Notes under the pieces: model-generated | What the model was told of the DNA's origin: nothing | Database searches by the model: none | The model's input: only the letters and a program-made list of their open reading frames with translations | Shown: piece after piece, positions 31,421-38,253 of the stretch | Position numbering within the stretch: position 1 is the stretch's first letter | Layout of the letters: each line of letters opens with the position of its first letter | From: Candidatus Magnetominusculus sp. LBB02 | GTDB taxonomy: Bacteria > Nitrospirota > Thermodesulfovibrionia > Thermodesulfovibrionales > Magnetobacteriaceae | Length of the DNA: 41,213 nt | Direction of reading: 5' to 3' | Assembly: GCA_022321325.1 (NCBI GenBank) | Contig: JAKOEO010000032.1 | Location: forward strand, 1-41,213 | Program-made: the position numbers and the translations under genes

Positions 31421-31537
31421 CATTCCGGCTTGTCCGAAATCTTCTTTGGCCGGATGATGTGCTAGACAGATTCCGGACAAGCCGGAATGACAGAATGAAG
31501 CCGGAATGACAGAATGAAGCCGGAATGACAGAATTTT
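31421..31537. repeat. REP-like palindrome and 19-bp tandem repeats
   Basis: CATTCCGGCTTGTCCGAAAT (31421-31440) pairs with 31470-31489 as an inverted repeat with one mismatch. The right arm merges into tandem copies of GCCGGAATGACAGAATGAA (31481-31499, 31500-31518, then a partial copy to about 31536). The CCGGAATGAC core is typical of dispersed REP-like intergenic repeats. Apart from this, 31213-31552 holds no gene that I can support. Confidence 0.75.
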
Positions 31538-31552
31538 GAAATATCTCTACTT

Positions 31553-31681
31553 CTATGGTCGCAACTTGGTATGAGAAATGAAAATCTGATGTTTTGAAAT
31601 AACCGCATTTACTAATCTTCGGCAGGTACCACTTTTCAACCCGGCGGAAATAAGCACGTTGCAATCAATGACGACTTTCAT
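31553..31681 (-). pseudogene. PIN-domain toxin, truncated after 42 codons
   Basis: ATG 31681 opens MKVVIDCNVLISAGLKSGTC, the start of PIN-domain toxins with the first catalytic Asp in VIDxNVL. The frame continues RRLVNAVISKHQIFIS and then leaves the family pattern, ending at a TAG (31553-31555). The other three acidic residues of the PIN active site are gone, so no RNase activity is expected. The deletion endpoint lies next to the REP-like array. It starts 8 bp after the antitoxin-like gene stop, the usual toxin-antitoxin spacing. Confidence 0.72.
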
Positions 31682-31689
31682 TCAATAAT

Positions 31690-31899
31690 TTAAAAGGCAG
31701 GTTGAGCTGGAACTTTAGGCAGCGTTTCCTCTCTGTACTTTCTTCTTGCTTCATTTAACATTTCAAGCAGCTCTGCCTCCGGCATATCGGCGTATGCGTT
31801 GCCGGAAAGTCTCGCATAGCTGTCCTGTAGTTCCTCAAGCACCTGAGCTCTCTCTATCAACTGAGTATCACCGCCGCTCCGTTTTACTTTCTGAAGCAT
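31690..31899 (-). CDS. Antitoxin-like small protein (partner of PIN toxin)
   Basis: The 69-residue charged, mostly helical protein (MLQKVKRSGGDTQLIERAQV start) has a strong ribosome-binding site (GGAGGT) three bases before the ATG. Its position directly before a PIN-toxin start, its size and its C-terminal tail (EETLPKVPAQPAF) fit an antitoxin whose disordered end wraps the toxin. I do not recognise the family, and a DNA-binding fold is not obvious. The gene is intact although its toxin is broken, as expected when selection for a toxin is lost first. Confidence 0.6.
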   Translation of the reverse strand: MLQKVKRSGGDTQLIERAQVLEELQDSYARLSGNAYADMPEAELLEMLNEARRKYREETLPKVPAQPAF

Positions 31900-31920
31900 T
31901 CTACCTCCTGTCCAAATAGA

Positions 31921-31965
31921 ATCATATTATGATCCTATTGTAGCTAAATCATCCAAAATAATCAA
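31921..31965 (-). promoter_or_regulatory. Promoter and palindromic operator of the toxin-antitoxin remnant
   Basis: On the minus strand, TTGATT (31965-31960), a 17-bp spacer and TACAAT (31942-31937) form a promoter. Just downstream, 31933-31921 is the perfect palindrome ATCATAATATGAT, over the expected transcription start and about 20 bp before the antitoxin ATG. An operator here would fit autorepression by the antitoxin. Confidence 0.55.
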
Positions 31966-32037
31966 TGGTTCTTTATTTTTCCATAAGCGAGAATAAAGAA
32001 TGCACTGCAAGGCGTGTAGGATATTTTGATGCATTTG

Positions 32038-34587
32038 CTATGCCTTAGTATCAGCCCAATTGCGGCCTGACCCTATGTCAACCTTTAGTTCAATATCAAG
32101 TGAAACAGCGGATTCCATTTCTCGCCTTACCAGTGCCTTGACCTCGTCAAGCTCCTCCTCCGGCACTTCAAAGAGCAGCTCGTCGTGAATCTGTAGTATC
32201 ATCTTTGTCCTTAGGCTGCCCAAGGCCGCGTGGACTTTCAGCATCGAGAGTTTGATTATATCTGCCGCCGCGCCCTGTATCGGCGTGTTTATAGCGAGGC
32301 GCTCGGCCTGCTGCCTGATGTTTTTATTGCCGCTTTTCAGGCCGTCTATCGGGCGTCTTCGCCCCATTATTGTCTCGGCGTAGCCGCGGGCTGCCGTTTC
32401 GTCTATAGTCTTGGCAATGTAGTCTCTTACGCCCTCGTGCCGGTTGAAAAATCTTTCTATGTACTGCTTGGTCTGTGACTGAGGAATTTTGAGCTGCTCT
32501 GAAAGTCCGAATGCTGACATTCCATATATTATCCCGAAATTTATCACCTTAGCCGCCCGCCTCATATCGCCGGTTACTACGCCGTCTGCAGCGGCCAACA
32601 CAGCACGCGCCGTTTCGGCGTGAATATCTGCACCCTTCTTAAACGACTCGGTAAATTCCTCGTCGCCGCTTAAATGCGCCAGTACGCGCAATTCAATCTG
32701 CGAATAATCGGCTGAGAGCAGGTAACAGCCATCGCGCGCTATAAACGCCCTTCTGAATGCCTCGCCAAGTGCGCCGCGCACAGGTATGTTCTGAAGATTC
32801 GGGCTGCTGCTTGAAAGCCTTCCAGTTGATGTCCCCGCCTGATTAAATGTCGTATGGAGGCGGCCAGTCTCTGGATTAATATATGTGGGCAGGGTGTCCG
32901 CATATGTGTTCTTTAGTTTTGCAAGCGTACGGTACTGTAAAATCTCCGCCGGCAGCGGGTGATGGGCCGCCATCGCCTCAAGTACGCCAACATCGGTGGA
33001 AAACCCCGTCTTGGTCTTTTTCCCTGAGGCAAGGCGCAGCTTATCAAACAATATCTCCTGAAGCTGCTTCGGCGAGTTGATGTTAAACTCCTCACCGGCA
33101 AGGAAATATATTCGCTTTTCAAGTGCAGATACCTGTGCGCCAAGTTCGTCCGACAGGGTTTTAAGCTGTGTTGTGTCAATTTTGATACCGTGGCGTTCCA
33201 TCTCAGCCAATATATAAATCAGCGGCGCTTCTACTTTCTCATATAACGCGGCAAGGGGCGTGGCCTCCAATTTCTTCGATAACACATGCTTTAACCTCAG
33301 TGCCGTTACGGCCTCTTCAACAATGGCGTTAGGTTCGCTATATAAATCACGTTGCGCGTCCTGTCCTTTGAGTTTATATGAGAGATAGTCAAGGGCAAGG
33401 GCCTTAAGCGTATAGTCCTGCCGGTTTGGGTTAAGCAGATTCGCCGCAACCATCGTGTCAAAGAGGGGGCCTGACATAGTTAACGAATGCCTCTGAAACA
33501 TGTGGATGTCTGATTTTAAATTGTGCCCAATCTTTGTGATGGATTTGTTTGAAAGTATATCGGCGGCAAGCGATGGCTCCCTGACAGAGTAGCCCATGCC
33601 GGAATCAATTGCTATGGCCGCCCCGCCATCGGAAGCGGCCTTTATCGAGACCTCGCCGGTGGTCTGCCATAAGACCTTGCTAAACTCTGCGGCGGTTGAT
33701 ACTCCCGCTATTTCAAACGGCAGGTCATCGTCGTCGGGGATATATTTTAATAACGAGGAGAATTCGTATTTAATAAACAGCGCCTTGAGCTGCGTATGGT
33801 GCGGCTCTTTTAGTATTAACTGCGAAAGCGGCATATCAAGCGGCACGTCCACGCTGACCGCCGTGAGTTCGCGGCTAAGTCGTATGGCAGGAATGTTGTC
33901 CTCAATCATCTTTCGAAGTCGGGGGCTAGATATCTTACAGGTGTTGGCGATAAGGTCCTCTACTGTGTCGAAATCATTCAGAAGAGAGGCGGCGGTCTTT
34001 TCCCCTATGCCGCGCACTCCCGGTATATTGTCAATCTGGTCGCCCGTCAGCGCCATAAGCTCCGGAACCTTATAGGGCGGGACGCCAAGGCGTTTAATGA
34101 CATAGTCTATATCGTGGACGGCGTTTTTCACAGGGTCATAGATTTTAATGTTAGAATCAACGCATTGGAGCAGGTCCTTATCGCCCGTTACGATATATAC
34201 CGTGTTAGAGGAAGAGGCATAGCGCCTTGCCAGCACTGCCATTATATCGTCAGATTCATAGCCGGGCAGGGCGATGACCTCAATATTCATAGCATTAAGG
34301 ACTGCCTTAATCGGCTCTATCTGCATAATAAAATCCTCTGCCGGGGCTGCACGGTTGGCCTTATACTCTGGATATAGCTTGTGCCGGTGGGTTGGCTCAG
34401 GGGAGTCGAGAACTACAGCCATGGCGTCCGGGGACTTGTCCTTGAGCAGCTTATACATCATGGCGGTAAAGCCGTATATGGCGTTTGTGGGAAAGCCGTC
34501 TGAGTTAGTCAGCTCCGTGATGGCGTGATATGCCCTGTAAATATAGGCCGTGCCGTCAATCAGATACGTGCTGGTGCGGGTGTTCAT
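32038..34587 (-). CDS. polA: DNA polymerase I
   Basis: Start chosen at ATG 34587, just past the fmdB-like stop; the longer frame to 34650 would overlap that gene. The product has 849 residues. The 5' nuclease domain (about 1-290) has YLIDGTAYIYRAYHAI, PGYESDDIMAVLA, VTGDKDLLQ and LTGDQIDNIPGVRGIGEKTA. The central 3'-5' exonuclease-type domain lacks the DxE of motif Exo I (EVSIKAASDGG here) although IGHNLKSDIHMF remains, so proofreading is probably absent. The polymerase domain has motif A (DYSQIELRVLAHLSGD), motif B (RRAAKVINFGIIYGMSAFG) and motif C (LQIHDELLFEV). It repairs gaps and matures Okazaki fragments. It is the last gene of the operon. Confidence 0.95.
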   Translation of the reverse strand: MNTRTSTYLIDGTAYIYRAYHAITELTNSDGFPTNAIYGFTAMMYKLLKDKSPDAMAVVLDSPEPTHRHKLYPEYKANRAAPAEDFIMQIEPIKAVLNAMNIEVIALPGYESDDIMAVLARRYASSSNTVYIVTGDKDLLQCVDSNIKIYDPVKNAVHDIDYVIKRLGVPPYKVPELMALTGDQIDNIPGVRGIGEKTAASLLNDFDTVEDLIANTCKISSPRLRKMIEDNIPAIRLSRELTAVSVDVPLDMPLSQLILKEPHHTQLKALFIKYEFSSLLKYIPDDDDLPFEIAGVSTAAEFSKVLWQTTGEVSIKAASDGGAAIAIDSGMGYSVREPSLAADILSNKSITKIGHNLKSDIHMFQRHSLTMSGPLFDTMVAANLLNPNRQDYTLKALALDYLSYKLKGQDAQRDLYSEPNAIVEEAVTALRLKHVLSKKLEATPLAALYEKVEAPLIYILAEMERHGIKIDTTQLKTLSDELGAQVSALEKRIYFLAGEEFNINSPKQLQEILFDKLRLASGKKTKTGFSTDVGVLEAMAAHHPLPAEILQYRTLAKLKNTYADTLPTYINPETGRLHTTFNQAGTSTGRLSSSSPNLQNIPVRGALGEAFRRAFIARDGCYLLSADYSQIELRVLAHLSGDEEFTESFKKGADIHAETARAVLAAADGVVTGDMRRAAKVINFGIIYGMSAFGLSEQLKIPQSQTKQYIERFFNRHEGVRDYIAKTIDETAARGYAETIMGRRRPIDGLKSGNKNIRQQAERLAINTPIQGAAADIIKLSMLKVHAALGSLRTKMILQIHDELLFEVPEEELDEVKALVRREMESAVSLDIELKVDIGSGRNWADTKA

Positions 34588-34606
34588 GGGTTGCGCTAAA
34601 ACCTTT

Positions 34607-34816
34607 TTAACACGTACTGCATGAGCTTTTGTGGCAGCCGCCGCAGTCACCGCCGCTGTGGACGTGCTTCTCAGTGCCGCTTACGCCAAACAGAGACATC
34701 TTCTTCTTAACGTCCTTTGAACCGCAGCTCTCGCATGTTACTACTGCCACGCTGCTGCTTACTATCTGCTCAAAATCACAGTCGCATTTATTACACTTAT
34801 ATTCAAAAATCGGCAT
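34607..34816 (-). CDS. FmdB-type zinc-ribbon regulatory protein
   Basis: The 69-residue protein MPIFEYKCNKCDCDFEQI carries the FmdB zinc ribbon: CNKC, then CESCG about 20 residues later. A short tail with His and extra Cys follows (CGGCHKSSCSTC), which could bind further metal. FmdB-like proteins are small and widespread, and their role (often called regulatory) is poorly known. It lies 15 bp after trpS and 19 bp before polA, inside the operon. Confidence 0.88.
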   Translation of the reverse strand: MPIFEYKCNKCDCDFEQIVSSSVAVVTCESCGSKDVKKKMSLFGVSGTEKHVHSGGDCGGCHKSSCSTC

Positions 34817-34831
34817 AGTGTGTCCTCCGTT

Positions 34832-35818
34832 TCAGGATAGTTTCATTGCCTCTCTTATCAGGCTCATCGTCTCTTCAGCCACAGCCTCCGCGCGCTTATT
34901 GCCGTCGTTTAAGATGTCATCGAGTGTTGAGGGGGAGCTGATCAGCTCCTGCCGCTTGTTCCACAGAGGGGTAAGTTCGTTGATGATATTTTTTATTAGT
35001 ATGCGTTTACAGTCAATGCAGCCTATCTCCGCGGTCTTACAGGCGGCGGCAACATGGGCTGTCTCATCGGGTGATGAGAATATCTGATGAAGGGAATAGA
35101 CGGGGGAAAGCTCCGGGTCGCCCTTGTCCGTTTTTCTCTTTCTTGCCGGGTCGGTCATCATCGTCCTTATTTTTTTGTCAATCATCTCCGGCGTATCGCT
35201 AAGGAATACGGCGTTGTCGTAGCTCTTGGACATCTTTCTGCCGTCAAGCCCCGGCACTTTTGGCGATTCTGTAAGCAGCGCCTCAGGCTCTATAAGTATG
35301 CCCTGTTCATAGAGGAATTCAAAGCGCCGGGCTATCTCGCGCGTCAGTTCAAGGTGAGGGATTTGATCAACGCCGACAGGGACACGCCCCGCCCTGTAGA
35401 TTAATATATCTGCCGCCTGAAGCACGGGGTAGCCCAAAAACCCGTATGTGTTTAAGTCCTTGTCTTTTATCTCGGTCTGTTTCTCTTTATATGTTGGGAC
35501 GCGCTCAAGCCATCCAAGCGGCGTTATCATGCTTAATAGAAGATGTAATTCTGCGTGCTGTTTGACCGCTGACTGCAAGAATATCGTGCATTTATTGGGG
35601 TCAAGCCCCGCGGCTATGAAATTAATCAGCATGTCGCGCTTGTATTCAGCTATTGGCGCGGGATTGGCATAATTGCTTGTCAGTGCGTGCCAGTCAACAA
35701 CGCAGTAAAAGCAGTCATAGACGTCCTGAAGGCGCACCCAGTTTTTAAGCGCCCCGGCGTAATTTCCCAAATGCAGATAGCCGCTTGGCTGCATCCCGCT
35801 TAACACTCGTCCTTTCAT
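34832..35818 (-). CDS. trpS: Tryptophanyl-tRNA synthetase
   Basis: Start chosen at ATG 35818 (GAGGAG at a good distance), giving MKGRVLSGMQPSGYLHLGNY; the longer frame to 35845 would overlap the protease gene. The 328-residue class I enzyme has the HIGH-type motif in PSGYLHLGNY, the KMSKS motif in GRKMSKSYDNA, and bacterial TrpRS segments (LGYPVLQAADILIY, VPVGVDQIPHLELTREIA). It charges tRNA-Trp in the cytoplasm. Length is normal. It lies 10 bp after the M50 gene and 15 bp before the fmdB-like gene. Confidence 0.95.
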   Translation of the reverse strand: MKGRVLSGMQPSGYLHLGNYAGALKNWVRLQDVYDCFYCVVDWHALTSNYANPAPIAEYKRDMLINFIAAGLDPNKCTIFLQSAVKQHAELHLLLSMITPLGWLERVPTYKEKQTEIKDKDLNTYGFLGYPVLQAADILIYRAGRVPVGVDQIPHLELTREIARRFEFLYEQGILIEPEALLTESPKVPGLDGRKMSKSYDNAVFLSDTPEMIDKKIRTMMTDPARKRKTDKGDPELSPVYSLHQIFSSPDETAHVAAACKTAEIGCIDCKRILIKNIINELTPLWNKRQELISSPSTLDDILNDGNKRAEAVAEETMSLIREAMKLS

Positions 35819-35828
35819 ATCACACTCC

Positions 35829-36527
35829 TCACATGAACCCGCCAAATGGTATCATAACCAGACCAACCAAAAACATGATAACCGCCTGAATGGGGTATAT
35901 TATAATCCTCGCAAAGCCGGTCATCAATAAGATGAGAACAATGAAAATCCCGTAAGGCTCAAGCTTGCTGAACGTGTATGCCTGTTTCGGAGGCAGAAGG
36001 CTAGTGGCTATCCTGCCGCCGTCCAGAGGCGGGATTGGAATCAAATTAAATGCCGCTATGAAGATATTAAAAAACACGCCGTACTGGAGCATTTTCAGAA
36101 GCGGAGGTAAAATCCTGGACGAAAAAACGTCTGACTCATCAATGCCATGCGGCAGCGACATGGAAAGTATTCGCAAAACGAGCAGACTGGCAATCGCAAG
36201 CGCCACGTTCATTGCCGGTCCTGCGGCGGCAACAATGGCGGAGTCGCGCCTTGGGTTTTTCAGATTGCGATAATCAACAGGGACGGGCTTGGCAGAGCCA
36301 AATATATACATGCCATTGGAGACGACAAATATGATAATCGGCATAACTACCGTGTTTACCGGGTCTATGTGCGCAAGGGGATTAAACGAAAGCCTGCCCC
36401 TTGAGCGGGCGGTCGGGTCGCCTAACTTGTCGGCAGCCCACCCATGCGCCACCTCGTGAAACGTTATCGCAAAGAGAATAGGAATCGCTGCAACTGTCAA
36501 ACTCCTAAGTATGTTGACGATATCCAA
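35829..36527 (-). CDS. Site-2-protease-family (M50) membrane metalloprotease
   Basis: The 232-residue protein has about five or six membrane spans. The zinc site HEVAH (H24, E25, H28) lies in the first span, and the second metal motif is in IPIPPLDGGRIATS. This compact form without PDZ or CBS domains is the common M50 type next to trpS and scpA genes in many bacteria. Family members cleave membrane-embedded regulatory proteins; the substrate is unknown here. The start is 3 bp after the PEPCK-like stop. Confidence 0.9.
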   Translation of the reverse strand: MDIVNILRSLTVAAIPILFAITFHEVAHGWAADKLGDPTARSRGRLSFNPLAHIDPVNTVVMPIIIFVVSNGMYIFGSAKPVPVDYRNLKNPRRDSAIVAAAGPAMNVALAIASLLVLRILSMSLPHGIDESDVFSSRILPPLLKMLQYGVFFNIFIAAFNLIPIPPLDGGRIATSLLPPKQAYTFSKLEPYGIFIVLILLMTGFARIIIYPIQAVIMFLVGLVMIPFGGFM

Positions 36528-36530
36528 TGC

Positions 36531-38189
36531 TTAAATTTCACTTAATATCTTATCTATAATCGTTCGTGCGGCAACGATTGGGTCTATAATTACGCTGTCC
36601 ATGTCCTTTGCCTCTCTCTTCTGCGAAAGGAATGTGATTCTGTCCTGCATCCTTTCTCTGAGATATGACAGGTAGCGCTTGTCTCTGGTCGGCTTATACT
36701 TCTTTTCAAAGTCTGAGCCGAAGAGTTCCTTACCGTTTTTGGGGATTAAAAGCCCCTGAAACGCCTTCCACTCACGCCACTCTATAGTGCCGTGAATAAG
36801 TTCGGTCATTATCTTCAGCGACAAGGTCTTTGGAATATCTGTCTGGTCATCCGCTGTGCCGAAGGCGTGAGTGTTCATAATGTAGCACTCAGTGCCGGAC
36901 TGAAACAGCTTGTTAAACTGCTGGCAATCCCACATCAGAGGATGTACGCGGAATGGATTTGCAAACGGCTCGATGACTAATCTGCCAAGTTCTTTGGGGT
37001 CAACGTTCTCAACGCCCTTTGCCCTCATCGTGCTAAGCGAAGCGCCCATTGCCACCTTCAGCCACGGGTTTTTAATCTTGCTGATAGGAGGCAGTGACGG
37101 GTCTTTTTGCAGCCAGATAACCTTGCCCGGCTTTTCGCAGTAGTCGGTGTGCTTAAACATGTCGCGCGTCTTTATACAGCGGCCATTTCTGTTACGAATG
37201 TCTTGGCAGACGAGTTTCACCTGCCCGTCCGACGCACTCGTAATGCCGACATTCTGAGCCGTAAAGAAGTATTTTATTATTGGGTCTTCATATACCACCG
37301 CGTCGGTCTTGTCAAACAGGCTTGGCTCTATTGGGACGGAGAAATTGTTGTTTAAGTCAATGAGAAACGCGTCGTCATGGATGACGGTAACCTCTTCGTC
37401 TGCGTTTAACGTGCCTTCGTGGTCGGGGCTGTTGGTGATTGAGGACTTGCCGCTTCCTGAGAGGCCGAATACCGCAACCGGCAGGTTATTGCCCACTTTT
37501 TTAATGCCGCCGTGACAGGCCACCATATTTTGCCTCACGCCGATTGCCCATGCAAGAGTGAGCGTGCCCTTCTTGCGCTCTCCAAAGTACCGAAGGCCTA
37601 AAATGGCTATGCAGTTTTGCATCTCGTCAACGATTATCAGGCCGTCGGGGAAGTCTGGGTGCGACCAGTCTGAGTCTGCCAGCACCATGATGTCCTGTTC
37701 GTCAAGCTTGCGTGATTTTGCGTACGTTTCTTTCCACGGGCTCATCCACGGCGTGAAGTTAAATGCCCAGTCGAGCATGTTTTTGGCGTCGTCGCGCGGG
37801 CTTAACAGGTGTGCCTTGACCATAAAGTCAGGATGTACGCCTGCTATGCCTTCCATCCAGAATGACTCTTTTTTGTTGAAGTGATAGACGGCCTCGCGAA
37901 GGATTGTCATATACTTGTCCTTCTCCGCGCCCATCTGCCTGACAAGCCGCCTCGCCTTTGCCGTCCTTCCCACAATTGAGCCGTCGTTTGAGACCAGCAC
38001 CTTGGCGTCTTTTGGAAGTCCGTAAACCTCCGGTTTGTACATCGGCTCTGTTGTTACTATCACTTCCGGCTGCTTTACTGAATACTCGTATAGTTCCCTC
38101 ATATCGGTCTTTTTTACAGAGTTTGCGTAAAACGCGCTTTCAATGATTGCCCGCCAATGTGAACCGGGGACTTTATGCACACTTGCCAT
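36531..38189 (-). CDS. Phosphoenolpyruvate carboxykinase (ATP)-like protein
   Basis: The 552-residue protein has the PEPCK kinase core: YFGERKKGTLTLAWAIGVRQ, the P-loop GLSGSGKS (242-249) and the acidic second motif VIHDDAFLIDL, with a His in VACHGG where ATP-type enzymes have MHCSAN. A PEPCK would interconvert oxaloacetate plus ATP with PEP, CO2 and ADP. It is divergent: the usual GLSGTGKTTLS and DDEHGW are altered, and the N-terminal 190 residues are only loosely like the canonical enzyme. It may be a distinct PEPCK subfamily or a related kinase. It lies 64 bp after the glutamate synthase fusion gene; both feed central carbon and nitrogen metabolism. Confidence 0.7.
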   Translation of the reverse strand: MASVHKVPGSHWRAIIESAFYANSVKKTDMRELYEYSVKQPEVIVTTEPMYKPEVYGLPKDAKVLVSNDGSIVGRTAKARRLVRQMGAEKDKYMTILREAVYHFNKKESFWMEGIAGVHPDFMVKAHLLSPRDDAKNMLDWAFNFTPWMSPWKETYAKSRKLDEQDIMVLADSDWSHPDFPDGLIIVDEMQNCIAILGLRYFGERKKGTLTLAWAIGVRQNMVACHGGIKKVGNNLPVAVFGLSGSGKSSITNSPDHEGTLNADEEVTVIHDDAFLIDLNNNFSVPIEPSLFDKTDAVVYEDPIIKYFFTAQNVGITSASDGQVKLVCQDIRNRNGRCIKTRDMFKHTDYCEKPGKVIWLQKDPSLPPISKIKNPWLKVAMGASLSTMRAKGVENVDPKELGRLVIEPFANPFRVHPLMWDCQQFNKLFQSGTECYIMNTHAFGTADDQTDIPKTLSLKIMTELIHGTIEWREWKAFQGLLIPKNGKELFGSDFEKKYKPTRDKRYLSYLRERMQDRITFLSQKREAKDMDSVIIDPIVAARTIIDKILSEI

Positions 38190-38233
38190 AGTTTTATGCT
38201 CCCATTGTTGAATATTAGTTTAGATAAACCAGC

Positions 38234-38250
38234 ATGGGGTGAAACCCCGT
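38234..38250. other. Small hairpin between PEPCK-like and glutamate synthase genes
   Basis: ATGGGGTGAAACCCCGT can form a 7-bp stem (one G-T pair) with a 3-nt loop. On the transcribed minus strand no T-run follows, so it is not a standard terminator. It may tune expression between the two genes or be a small dispersed palindrome. Confidence 0.4.
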
Positions 38251-38253
38251 ATT

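Noticed and set aside
31481-31537. Tandem repeat that could suggest a CRISPR array
   Set aside because: Units are 19 bp and directly adjacent without unique spacers, and no cas genes are nearby.
31380-31664. Minus-strand frame of 94 codons through the REP-like region
   Set aside because: It runs across the repeats in a frame different from the PIN toxin start; the repeats themselves create the open frame.
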